The translations under genes and the position numbers were made by a program. From Vibrio marisflavi CECT 7928 (GTDB taxonomy: Bacteria > Pseudomonadota > Gammaproteobacteria > Enterobacterales > Vibrionaceae), in NCBI RefSeq assembly GCF_921294215.1, contig NZ_CAKLDM010000001.1:1116001-1180000 (forward strand): a stretch of 64,000 nt of DNA, read 5' to 3'. Of the stretch, positions 1 to 7,714 are shown in pieces. The number at the start of each line of letters is the position of its first letter. Positions within the stretch are counted from its first letter, which is position 1. The notes under the pieces are model-generated. The model searched no databases. It was not told the DNA's origin and saw nothing but the letters and a program-made list of their open reading frames with translations.

Positions 1-635
1 CCTTGCTTAGCCAGCTCTGCAAAGAACTTTAATGCTGGCTTAAGGTTCGCTTCGCTGCCATTGTTTGCAAATGCAGCGGCGAGTACAGCATTATTGGCCT
101 GAGCGGCACTGCCGACATCTCCCACACTGACTTTATAGTCACCTTTTAGCAGATCTTGCCATGTTTTCGGCGCATCTTTCACTAGGTTGTTATTCGATAT
201 AAAAGCAATCGTACCTGTGTAAGCGAGTGCCCAGTGGCCATCTTTGTCTTTTGCCCAAGCTGGAATGTCGTTCCATGTAGTGGGTTTATAAGGCTGGGTG
301 ACACCTTTCTTAACAGCAACTCGAGCGAAAGCAAAACCGACATCGCCAATGTCTGCTGTTGCATTACTCTTTTCAGCTGCAAACTTCGCTATCTCTTGCG
401 CCGAACTCATGTCAGTATCTTGATGTTTCAGACCATAATCGGACTGGAGATCAGCCCATGTGTCTTTCCAGTTAGCCCAACTATCGGGCATTCCTACACT
501 GTATACTGCACCTTCTTTCTTTGCCGCATCTATGAGTGATGGGTTGATTTCTTCATTGGCAAATACCGATGCGGAAAGTGTAGTAGCAAAAAGTGTCGCT
601 GATATTGCAATTGAACGACTAAACGACCTATTCAT
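1..635 (-). CDS. ABC transporter substrate-binding protein, C-terminus cut by window edge
   Basis: The first 211 codons of a periplasmic binding protein; the rest lies beyond the left edge. It starts MNRSFSRSIAISATLFATT with a Sec signal peptide ending near SVFA-NEE. The mature part (SLIDAAKKEGAVYSVGMPDSW, TWQDLLKGDYK) has the look of family 1/6 extracellular solute-binding proteins of the iron(III)/polyamine/thiamine type. Those proteins capture a ligand in the periplasm and hand it to an ABC permease. No permease is visible because the gene continues off the window. The ligand cannot be told from this piece. An ATG at 635 follows an AT-rich leader and fits the signal peptide. Confidence 0.85.
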   Translation of the reverse strand, partial: MNRSFSRSIAISATLFATTLSASVFANEEINPSLIDAAKKEGAVYSVGMPDSWANWKDTWADLQSDYGLKHQDTDMSSAQEIAKFAAEKSNATADIGDVGFAFARVAVKKGVTQPYKPTTWNDIPAWAKDKDGHWALAYTGTIAFISNNNLVKDAPKTWQDLLKGDYKVSVGDVGSAAQANNAVLAAAFANNGSEANLKPALKFFAELAKQ

Positions 636-843
636 TATTTGTATCCATTATTGACTGATATAGTTGTGGTAGTTATGGATGGTATAAGTCGAATGTGACA
701 GTTTTGGTTAGATTTCTTTACAGTTATTATTAATATTTATGTCAATAATATTTCATGACGACATCGATACTAGACGCCAATTTGGGGTAAATCGATTATT
801 TTATCTGGTGTTTGAATAGACAGGGATAGATTTGTTATGACGA

Positions 844-880
844 AGGTAAGGTGATAATAATTCGAATATCACCCTACCCT
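844..880 (-). terminator. Hairpin downstream of the secreted TIM-barrel-like gene
   Basis: GGTGATA (850-856) pairs with TATCACC (867-873), and further partial pairing extends to about 844/880. There is no clear U-tract on either strand, so its terminator role is inferred from position. It lies between the 3' end of the gene ending at 960 and the promoter side of the binding-protein gene starting at 635. The rest of 636-959 is AT-rich and shows nothing else. Confidence 0.35.
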
Positions 881-959
881 ATAGAATAAGCTAAGAATTT
901 GAATAAAAAGTTAAAATAAGCACCTATACCGCAGGAGCCACACACCTTAGCTCAGTACG

Positions 960-2021
960 TCAATTCGCCTCATTGGCGCTCTTAAAGCATGGCAGAACGT
1001 CTTGCTCAAAGTACGGAGCTTGGTTGACCCAAAACATGTAGTTCACCTTCAAGAATCCATGAGCGAAAGCACTGAGTAGAGGGACCAAATTTTTCGTATT
1101 CTCCTTTACTTCAGTATTATTGGTTTGGCCAATATAATTACCATCTTGAACTGCGATACCCAATGGCACGCTATATTGATGTTCATGCATCATTGCTAAT
1201 GCGTGGTTTAGCTGCCCCTTTCTTTGAACCATTAGATCTGGAGCGCCAAGCCCGACACCAATTTTCTCGCCATAGGCGTATATTGCTCTCAAATATCCTT
1301 TGTCATCCCAAGGTAGCCATTCGCCGGGCATAAAGTTGGCGTACTGCATCGTGGCGGATTTAGGGAAACTCGTTTTAAGAGCAAGCATATTTGCTTCGAT
1401 TGCTTTTACATATTTTTTGTCGGTGAACGACTTATCTGTTTTATGTGAAACACCGATGGCTGTCTCTTGGAGATTGATACCCTCAACTTTTCCATCGAAT
1501 GCTTTACCTAACGCTTGCAACAGCAAAGCAAACCTTTCATGTACTTTCTCATTCCAGCGTTTTGCAACCCACCCTTCAAGCTTATTGTCATCGGTGTATT
1601 GAGGCATGACGCCGCCATCATACTCTGACGATAATAAGTAGCGAGGTACAGCCTTGTACTTTGGACTAAATGTAGCGTCTTGCAATTGAATGAAAAGCGT
1701 TTTGCCGTGAGCTTGTAAATAGCTGAGATCGTCACGGATCTTTGAAAAATCATAGTGCCCTTTTTGGGGTTCCAACTCAGCCCAAGAGTACATAATTTGC
1801 GCACCAGCGAATCTAGAGTTTTTTAGGAAAGCACTGTTTCTAATGGATTGCCTATCTCGAGAAACATAAACAAAGTTTTTGATATTGTTTTGCGGGATTG
1901 GGCAGGTTGCATTGGCATATTTTTTATAGGCATGAACGTATCGGTTGGCAGGATTTTCCTGTTTAGCAAAACTATTCGTACTAAGCAGTAGTGACAATAC
2001 AAAAAAGGTCATTCTTTTCAT
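960..2021 (-). CDS. Secreted TIM-barrel protein, possible glycoside hydrolase-like
   Basis: 353 residues from the ATG at 2021, chosen because MKRMTFFVLSLLLSTNSFAK is a good signal peptide; the open frame runs 20 codons further upstream. The mature protein has blocks that recall clan-A glycoside hydrolases: FAGAQIMYSWAELEPQKG near the start of the barrel (GH42/GH5-like 'W..LEP..G.YDF'), then LFIQLQD, then EGINLQETAIG, where the Glu sits where a beta-4 acid/base is expected. I do not see a convincing second catalytic Glu, so enzymatic activity is uncertain. It is likely periplasmic or secreted. The gene stands alone on its strand, so context does not suggest a substrate. Confidence 0.7.
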   Translation of the reverse strand: MKRMTFFVLSLLLSTNSFAKQENPANRYVHAYKKYANATCPIPQNNIKNFVYVSRDRQSIRNSAFLKNSRFAGAQIMYSWAELEPQKGHYDFSKIRDDLSYLQAHGKTLFIQLQDATFSPKYKAVPRYLLSSEYDGGVMPQYTDDNKLEGWVAKRWNEKVHERFALLLQALGKAFDGKVEGINLQETAIGVSHKTDKSFTDKKYVKAIEANMLALKTSFPKSATMQYANFMPGEWLPWDDKGYLRAIYAYGEKIGVGLGAPDLMVQRKGQLNHALAMMHEHQYSVPLGIAVQDGNYIGQTNNTEVKENTKNLVPLLSAFAHGFLKVNYMFWVNQAPYFEQDVLPCFKSANEAN

Positions 2022-2244
2022 GATGATTAATCTCGTTCCTTGTCCTTCATTCTTAGGAGAAGCATTCCAGAGAAAAATCATATTTTACTGACTGAATTCA
2101 TATGTCATTTTTATTTAAATTATTATTAAAAAACAACACGTAGCAGACAAATTTCTGGCATCTACCCCCTAATAAAACTGAGTAAAAAATAAACACAACG
2201 ACAAAAACTGGTTTACAAAATTGTGCCTAAGAGTAGAATTTAGA

Positions 2245-2335
2245 GCTGGAGATGATGTTCCTCCCTGTCATTCACTAGGCCTAATTGGCTGATCATTACG
2301 GATGGCAAAACCGCCTTAGGGCTGATGACTTCTGG
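2245..2335 (+). promoter_or_regulatory. Candidate fluoride (crcB-type) riboswitch
   Basis: Two blocks match the conserved skeleton of the fluoride aptamer. The 5' block GGAGATGATGTTCCTCC (2248-2264) forms the first stem GGAG/CTCC with an ATG...TTC loop. The 3' block AAAACCGCCTTAGGGC (2307-2322) is followed by TGATGACTTCT (2323-2333), matching 'AACCGCC..GGC-TGATGA..CCT'. The known Pseudomonas aptamer has the same GGAGATG...TTCCTCC and CTGATGA layout. Two oddities: about 40 nt separate the blocks instead of a short linker, and the loop-to-3' pseudoknot has one mismatch. A G-rich hairpin (2353-2370, ATGGGG/CCCCAT) follows and may belong to the expression platform. The start of the next gene is 125 nt downstream. 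Confidence 0.6.
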
Positions 2336-2460
2336 AAATACACGCAACAGTAATGGGGGGAGCTCCCCATAGCGGTGTATTGACAGAAAGTTGTCGATAT
2401 AGCCTCCCCAAAAATTCTGTTGCCTTACATAATATTATCAATAATTGGTAAGGGTAAGTA

Positions 2461-3153
2461 ATGCAATATTCTTCAGAAATTCAAACCATGTGCCCCTTAA
2501 ATCGAGGGCCTAACCATCGTTCTGCTCCGATTCCAGTCGAAGGAAAATGGGTGTCACCAAAAGATGTCATCGCGTTATCTGGTGTGAGCCATGGCGTGGG
2601 CACTTGTGCGCCGCAACAAGGAGCCGCAAAACTCACACTCAACGTTAAAGATGGCATCATTGAAGAGGCTCTTATCGAAACTATTGGCTGCTCGGGAATG
2701 ACTCACTCTGCTGCAATGGCCTCTGAGATCATCACTGGTAAAACGATCCTTGAAGCCATGAACACCGACTTGGTCTGCGACGCAATCAATGTCGCCATGC
2801 GAGAAATATTTTTGCAATACGCTTACGGGCGCACGCAAACTGCTTTTTCAGAAGGTGGGCTGCCGATCGGCGCTGCATTAGAAGACCTTGGTAAAGGGTT
2901 ACGCAGTTCCGTTGGAACACACTATGGTACCAAGTCAAAAGGCCCCAGATATCTTGAAATGGCTGAAGGATATGTTCAGCAGCTAGGACTGGATGAAAAC
3001 GGGGAGATCATCGGTTACCAATACATCAACCTAGGCAAAATGATGGCCGCTCTAAGTAATGGAAGCGATCCAGAGGAAGCACTAAAGCAAGCCTCGGGAA
3101 CCTATGGTCGTTTTGACGAAAGCGTCACAACTATCAACCCTCGCCACCAATAA
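2461..3153 (+). CDS. IscU/NifU-N-like iron-sulfur scaffold protein
   Basis: 230 residues, longer than IscU (about 128). The IscU-like core shows three cysteines at residues 49 (GTCAP), 77 (IGCSGM) and 106 (LVCDA). The spacing is like the three cluster-ligand cysteines of IscU, and an extra Cys is at residue 11. The C-terminal part (about 130-230) is specific to this subfamily. The family is expected to build or hold an Fe-S cluster in the cytoplasm, but no isc/suf genes are nearby. It is 16 bp upstream of the GGGtGRT gene and probably cotranscribed with it. The riboswitch-like leader upstream would place both under ligand control. The ATG at 2461 follows 'taagggtaagta', a modest ribosome site. 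Confidence 0.85.
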   Translation: MQYSSEIQTMCPLNRGPNHRSAPIPVEGKWVSPKDVIALSGVSHGVGTCAPQQGAAKLTLNVKDGIIEEALIETIGCSGMTHSAAMASEIITGKTILEAMNTDLVCDAINVAMREIFLQYAYGRTQTAFSEGGLPIGAALEDLGKGLRSSVGTHYGTKSKGPRYLEMAEGYVQQLGLDENGEIIGYQYINLGKMMAALSNGSDPEEALKQASGTYGRFDESVTTINPRHQ

Positions 3154-3169
3154 TACGGAGTAAGCAGAC

Positions 3170-4168
3170 ATGCCATTATTTGAAAACTACGATCGAAGAG
3201 CAGATAACATTCAACTGGCCCTATCAGAATACGGTTTTGATACTTTAGAGCAGGCAGAATCTTTCTGTCTATTACATCACTTTGACCCTAGAAAAATTGT
3301 TAACGAAACTCAGCCCATTGCATTTGCCAACGCTGGGTGGGCATACACTCTCGGCGCAGCAATTGCTCTTAAAAAAAATGCTCATAAAGCTTCAGAAGCG
3401 GCAAACTTTATTGGTGAAGGACTACAAGCTTTTTGTATACCGGGCTCAGTAGCAGCAGTCCGAAAAGTCGGTTTAGGCCACGGGCATCTTGCTTCTCGAT
3501 TGCTGGATGAAAAAAGTCGATGCTTTTGTTTTCTCGCTGGGCACGAGTCCTTCGCTGCTGCCGAGGGCGCGATAAAAATAGCGCTAAACGCAAACAAAGT
3601 CCGAACTGAACCTCTGAAAGTTATTTTAAATGGTCTAGGGAAGGATGCTGCATACCTTATCTCACGCATCAATGGGTTTACCTACGTAGAAACTCAGTTC
3701 GATTATCAAAGTGATCATTTGTCTGAAGTTCAACGCAAGCGCTTTTCAAAAGGCGATAGAGGGGAAATTCTTTGTTATGGCGCTGATGACGTCAGAGAAG
3801 GCGTGGCTATCATGCATGCTGAGCAAGTAGACGTATCGATAACAGGTAATTCCACCAACCCAACACGCTTCCAGCATCCCGTCGCTGGCACATACAAAAA
3901 AGAGTGTCAGGAACAGGGCAAACCTTACTTTTCAGTAGCATCTGGAGGCGGAACAGGAAGAACATTGCATCCGGACAATGTCGCCGCAGGCCCCGCTTCA
4001 TATGGTATGACAGACACGATGGGCAGAATGCACTGCGATGCTCAATTTGCTGGCTCTTCTTCAGTTCCAGCGCACGTCGAGATGATGGGGCTTATCGGAA
4101 TGGGAAATAACCCTATGGTTGGCGCAACGGTAGCCGTTGCTGTTGCAATCGAACAATCTTTAAAATAA
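3170..4168 (+). CDS. GGGtGRT family protein
   Basis: 332 residues containing the family-defining SGGGTGRTLHP motif at about residues 257-267, followed by a conserved-looking MTDTMGRMHCDAQFAGSS stretch. The GGGtGRT family has no established biochemical function known to me. It is recurrently linked with IscU-like scaffold proteins, exactly the arrangement here (16 bp gap, same strand). A role as client or partner of the scaffold is inferred from this. No signal peptide or membrane segment is seen, so it should be cytoplasmic. Start: ATG at 3170 after 'ggagtaagcagac'. A strong terminator follows directly. Confidence 0.88.
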   Translation: MPLFENYDRRADNIQLALSEYGFDTLEQAESFCLLHHFDPRKIVNETQPIAFANAGWAYTLGAAIALKKNAHKASEAANFIGEGLQAFCIPGSVAAVRKVGLGHGHLASRLLDEKSRCFCFLAGHESFAAAEGAIKIALNANKVRTEPLKVILNGLGKDAAYLISRINGFTYVETQFDYQSDHLSEVQRKRFSKGDRGEILCYGADDVREGVAIMHAEQVDVSITGNSTNPTRFQHPVAGTYKKECQEQGKPYFSVASGGGTGRTLHPDNVAAGPASYGMTDTMGRMHCDAQFAGSSSVPAHVEMMGLIGMGNNPMVGATVAVAVAIEQSLK

Positions 4169-4177
4169 CCAAGATCT

Positions 4178-4203
4178 TGGAAGCCTTTTGGCTTCCATTT
4201 TTT
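4178..4203 (+). terminator. Rho-independent terminator after the GGGtGRT gene
   Basis: TGGAAGCC-TTTT-GGCTTCCA is a perfect 8-bp stem, followed by ATTTTTT-type U-tract. It ends the scaffold/GGGtGRT transcript 10 bp after the stop codon. Confidence 0.88.
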
Positions 4204-4222
4204 GATAGCAAAGGAGGTAGTT

Positions 4223-4567
4223 ATGTGGTTTTTACATGAACACTTACCAGAAAATCTGGATGATTTTCTCTGTTATCAGAGAGAAAACTTCAATATGCCG
4301 CAAGAGAAGGCGTTCAGTGTTTCTTTAACCTACACATTTGAAGGGAAAGAGAACTGCTGGAAGCGAGTCTGGTACGTAACCGAGCTAGAAGTAAAGCTAA
4401 TGGAAATTGATATTGGAGAATCCCCTGCGGAGACCATTGACGAGGAAGCTCACAAACATATACATAAATTTAAAAAGGACATTGGCCACTATTTAAACCA
4501 TATAGGTTGCGAGCTAATAGTAAAATCAGACAAATTGGTGCTGCAGGAAAAATTGCATCAAGACTAA
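4223..4567 (+). CDS. Small hypothetical protein
   Basis: 114 residues from the ATG at 4223, chosen because AAGGAGG lies 6 bp upstream at 4211-4217, a strong ribosome site; the open frame also contains an earlier start at 4202. The sequence (MWFLHEHLPENLDDFLCYQ...) is soluble, acidic in the middle, and has no signal or membrane segment. I do not recognise the family. It begins just after the terminator of the GGGtGRT operon, so it is probably transcribed separately or by read-through. Confidence 0.7.
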   Translation: MWFLHEHLPENLDDFLCYQRENFNMPQEKAFSVSLTYTFEGKENCWKRVWYVTELEVKLMEIDIGESPAETIDEEAHKHIHKFKKDIGHYLNHIGCELIVKSDKLVLQEKLHQD

Positions 4568-4621
4568 ACGAGGTTACTTGGAGTTTGGAAAAGAATAGTA
4601 ACCTAGCGAAGTGCCGTAATT

Positions 4622-4650
4622 CAGGGCCAATTCAATTGCGATTGGCCCTG
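4622..4650. repeat. Perfect 10-bp inverted repeat
   Basis: CAGGGCCAAT (4622-4631) and ATTGGCCCTG (4641-4650) form a perfect stem with a 9-nt loop, about 55 bp after the small hypothetical gene. It could be a terminator, but there is no U-tract on either side. Confidence 0.5.
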
Positions 4651-4752
4651 CAAATTATCGATATTGAGTTGCTTGCCATTTAGAGAAACAAGAAACACGT
4701 TTTAACTGACTATACTGCTTTTTATCTAACATATCTTCGAACAAAGCAATGC

Positions 4753-4929
4753 TTAGAACCTAGCTTTCGTCAACGGTTCTCGTGTTGTCCTGTCGCATTC
4801 TATGCACGTAGCTTCCGAAACTAGATAGGTAGATGAGTATCCATTATCGTCAGTTTCAACATCCATAAACTCATCAAATTCATGGAGTGTGTTTTTCTTA
4901 CAATGCTCGCAATAGTACATGCCATTCAT
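4753..4929 (-). CDS. Small zinc-ribbon-like protein
   Basis: 58 residues: MNGMYYCEHCKKNTLHEF... then ...ATCIECDRTT.... Two CxxC pairs, at residues 7/10 and 42/45, are the signature of a zinc ribbon, and this is what argues for a real gene. An internal ATG at residue 4 is an alternative start. The ribosome site is weak (GGAA upstream of the ATG at 4929). No function is assigned; isolated zinc ribbons of this size often bind nucleic acid or a partner protein. It lies alone between a + strand gene and two - strand genes. Confidence 0.55.
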   Translation of the reverse strand: MNGMYYCEHCKKNTLHEFDEFMDVETDDNGYSSTYLVSEATCIECDRTTREPLTKARF

Positions 4930-5021
4930 AACTACATTCCACTGATAGCTTAGTCATTGGGCATAATCTGTCCTGAGTTTATGATGTTTCTAACTAGCAC
5001 CAGAAACTGGGGGCGTCAGCT

Positions 5022-5657
5022 TTAAACAAGCGTGACACACTTAGAGAGTTCCTGCTTAAATTGCGCTTCTGACAAAGCCTTCACTCTGTAGGAAAATAGC
5101 GTCACTAGGAAGTCGAATCTCATCTTATCGAGTTCAGCCGGCCCCTTGTGTAAAATGGCATTAATTAACGACGTGTTGGAGATATAATCAACTCGGCGGA
5201 TAAAGTCTGATACTTGGTTATCAGGATTGCCGTCTGGGCCGTAATTGTAATATACGTCAGCATGTCTAATGGCTGCGGGAAATATCTCTTCTTCGACTAA
5301 ATTATCTCCGTCAGCGGCAAAAAACTTTTTGATATGTTCATCTTGCGCGCCAGCAAGGTTAGCAAGGCACTGTGCTTGAGACTTATCAAAAGGTTTGTTT
5401 ATTGTGAGCTGATGTAATAGCACTTTATACATCTCTGCTCTATCGCTAAGTGTCTTAAATTGTGACGGGCGCTGAGGTGGTTTCGCAATCCCGCTACCTG
5501 TGTACGAATGCCCAATGAGTTTATCTTGAAAAACCACATAAGGTTTCTCGGCAGCAAGGTATGCACTGATAGTTAGACAAACTCCGACAATGACGCCGAT
5601 AGATATGTTGAAAACGCTATTTAGCTTATAAGGCATGTTGATATTACTCCATTGCAT
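5022..5657 (-). CDS. Membrane-anchored hypothetical protein
   Basis: Up to 211 residues. One hydrophobic segment near the N-terminus (FNISIGVIVGVCLTISAYLAA) would anchor it in the inner membrane with the rest in the periplasm. The body contains two cysteines (AQCLANL and LSKCVTLV) that could pair. Start is uncertain: the ATG at 5657 has AGGGGC close upstream, and the ATG at 5636 has GGAG upstream. It lies 77 bp downstream of another membrane-anchored unknown on the same strand, and the two may form an operon. I do not recognise the family. Confidence 0.65.
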   Translation of the reverse strand: MQWSNINMPYKLNSVFNISIGVIVGVCLTISAYLAAEKPYVVFQDKLIGHSYTGSGIAKPPQRPSQFKTLSDRAEMYKVLLHQLTINKPFDKSQAQCLANLAGAQDEHIKKFFAADGDNLVEEEIFPAAIRHADVYYNYGPDGNPDNQVSDFIRRVDYISNTSLINAILHKGPAELDKMRFDFLVTLFSYRVKALSEAQFKQELSKCVTLV

Positions 5658-5734
5658 TTGCCCCTAGCTCTGAGGCAATACACTCCTTTGATTGTGCTAG
5701 ACATGACTCCCTCAGACGCGGGAGTGGTGTTGGA

Positions 5735-6487
5735 TTATTTGGCTCGGTTCGCTATGAACCACGGTTCTAGGTACTTAAACATGCTGTTCCAATTGCGCAG
5801 GTAGTAATCGTGGTCTTGTTCATCTTTGTTGTAGATGTAGTCAATCCAGTACTCATCGAAGACATCGTAGTACTTTAAGACGGCCATTTTTTCTTTTCCG
5901 CCTAATGTGTCGTAGTCATAGCCATTGAAATATTCAGAGACATCAATGCCGCGGAATGGGCGATGTTTCAGGTAGGCGATATTCGCATCGATTGAGTTAG
6001 TTCCCAACTCAACGGCTATGGGAGCAGCATATGGCAGTTGTTGGTAGATTTTGTAAAATTGTTTCGCTGAAACACGCTGTGTGACAGGGTCTCGCAACCA
6101 CACGTTAGATTTAGGTGTGTTTCTGGCCATATACTGAAAATCTCTAAAGTTCTTCAGCGCCACCTCAGACGACTTAATGCGTTTTAGCAGTAACTCTCGA
6201 AAAGAGTAACTGGTGCCGGTCAACCGACGCAGTTTCATAGCGTCGATGTCCCATCCCATTTGTTTGCGACTATAACCCGTTGGGCGAATGACAAAACTAT
6301 CTTTATTGGCTTGATTAGGCTTCAGAGTTTCGTCGAGGACTTTTAAGTTATGGGTGAACGTGCCGTAGACGGGCTTTTGCATCCACATAGACGTGTGGTA
6401 GAAGCCTTTCATGGCAAGTGGAGTGACTAACGCTGTAATGATAACAACACTGAAAATACGATACGATCTTTTGGCTATATTAGACAC
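5735..6487 (-). CDS. Membrane-anchored hypothetical protein
   Basis: 250 residues from a GTG at 6487, chosen because AAGGGA lies about 7 bp upstream and because the protein then starts directly before its single hydrophobic segment (IFSVVIITALVTPLAMKGF). The open frame extends to an upstream ATG at 6538. The remainder is rich in Tyr, Arg and Lys and looks soluble, probably periplasmic. It precedes the gene ending at 5022 on the same strand. No family recognised; both may belong to the same lineage-specific pair. Confidence 0.6.
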   Translation of the reverse strand: MSNIAKRSYRIFSVVIITALVTPLAMKGFYHTSMWMQKPVYGTFTHNLKVLDETLKPNQANKDSFVIRPTGYSRKQMGWDIDAMKLRRLTGTSYSFRELLLKRIKSSEVALKNFRDFQYMARNTPKSNVWLRDPVTQRVSAKQFYKIYQQLPYAAPIAVELGTNSIDANIAYLKHRPFRGIDVSEYFNGYDYDTLGGKEKMAVLKYYDVFDEYWIDYIYNKDEQDHDYYLRNWNSMFKYLEPWFIANRAK

Positions 6488-6882
6488 ATCTATCCCTTGA
6501 TGATGATAAATCCCTATCTCGAGGGTGAAGGCTCGCACGCAACAAACCTAAAAGTCAACGGAGGACTCTACGAACCAACAAATCATTTAAACTCAAACAC
6601 TTGAGTAATTAAAAATTTGCGAGCCAGTTAAAAGTATTCAACTTTTCTCATAACTTCCAGTAATGGCAAAATTCAGCACCAAACCTCAGTATGAATAACA
6701 TCATCCCCAATGAAAACGTTGACTGACAAAACCAAAGGGTAACGATAAGTGCCAATATAGTGATGTATAAATACGAATTCTCGAATACGTACAGCCATCA
6801 CTTGTCTCATTTAACTCGTTGATGAGAATGGTTTTTGGTGATAGTTTCTCAGTGACATGGAAGATCGATTAAGGATAATCAG
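6488..6882. other. Divergent intergenic region without genes
   Basis: AT-rich spacer between a - strand and a + strand gene, so it should hold two promoters. I could not assign clear -35/-10 pairs. No ORF or strong hairpin seen. Confidence 0.4.
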
Positions 6883-7122
6883 ATGAGTATAAGAATCTTA
6901 AAGAACCTATTAGCAGCGAGTGTTGCACTTTTTGTCGCATTTCCTTTGGTGATTTTTTTTGATATTTCAATTAATGGATATTTCAACCCATCATATGGTA
7001 TCTGGTCGCAATCTTTTCTAAATGGCTGGGTTGCGCTGGTATTATCTGGGATATCATTTGTTCTCGCGATTCTTGCTCCAATGGAAATCCACTCGTACAT
7101 CATTAAAAAGCTCCACGCATAA
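6883..7122 (+). CDS. Small inner-membrane protein, two TM segments
   Basis: 79 residues: TM1 about 8-28 (LLAASVALFVAFPLVIFFDI), TM2 about 49-69 (WVALVLSGISFVLAILAPM), and a short basic tail. The ATG at 6883 follows AAGGA. Family not recognised. A protein-like stretch in the +1 frame follows the stop and runs to 7204, so the gene may once have been longer. The next gene begins 86 bp downstream. Confidence 0.65.
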   Translation: MSIRILKNLLAASVALFVAFPLVIFFDISINGYFNPSYGIWSQSFLNGWVALVLSGISFVLAILAPMEIHSYIIKKLHA

Positions 7123-7207
7123 TGACATAGGCTATTTAGCACAGAAATACACGTGGAGTAACCATCCACAACTAGGTGCTTGGCGCGAAAAATGGAGTGA
7201 TTGAGCT

Positions 7208-7603
7208 ATGAATTCGCTTGGAAAGTTTAATACAGAAGCTAAATTGGTGCTTGAACTCATCGACAGTATGTCACCCAGCCCGTTGATGGTTGCTTCTAGT
7301 GTCGTTTTTCTACTGACGTCTCTTATTCCGCCTATATATGGTGTATATGTCTTTTTCGTTACACCACAATTTTATCTTCAAGCGTTCTTGTTGCTGATCT
7401 CGCCTTTGGTTTTGATGAATATTTTAGCTGAAATTAAGTCTCTGATAGCTTATCACCACATACTCAAGATGTTACGTTGTGAGCTGCCGCCAGTAGATGG
7501 AGCAAAATTAGTACATCACTACCGTTATACACTAGATCTAGGAATAGGAACGGCAGCAGCGCTTGCTAAGTATATAGATGAGTCTGAGAAATCGGAGATT
7601 TGA
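7208..7603 (+). CDS. Inner-membrane hypothetical protein
   Basis: 131 residues. Two long hydrophobic stretches (about 27-47 and 51-77) suggest a hairpin in the membrane with a cytoplasmic C-terminal domain containing a helix-rich YHHILKMLRCELPP region. The ATG at 7208 has GGAG about 11 bp upstream. Probably cotranscribed with the 79-residue membrane protein. I do not recognise it. Confidence 0.65.
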   Translation: MNSLGKFNTEAKLVLELIDSMSPSPLMVASSVVFLLTSLIPPIYGVYVFFVTPQFYLQAFLLLISPLVLMNILAEIKSLIAYHHILKMLRCELPPVDGAKLVHHYRYTLDLGIGTAAALAKYIDESEKSEI

Positions 7604-7656
7604 CTACGCTCGAAAGTCACCTGTGAAAAGCTAGCACCATGCAAGCCTAATATACA

Positions 7657-7690
7657 AAAAGGCAGGAGGTTTTCACCTTCCTGCCTTTTC
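7657..7690. terminator. Bidirectional terminator
   Basis: AAAAGGCAGG-AGGT pairs with ACCTTCCTGCCTTTT with one bulged base, flanked by A-tract on the left and T-tract on the right. It sits between the convergent membrane-protein gene (+) and dbpA (-), serving both. Confidence 0.85.
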
Positions 7691-7714
7691 AAAATGTAAA
7701 ATTTTAACGCCAAC

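Noticed and set aside
5706-5725. ACTCCC/GGGAGT hairpin between two minus-strand genes as a terminator
   Set aside because: Only 6 bp, without a U-tract; too weak to list.
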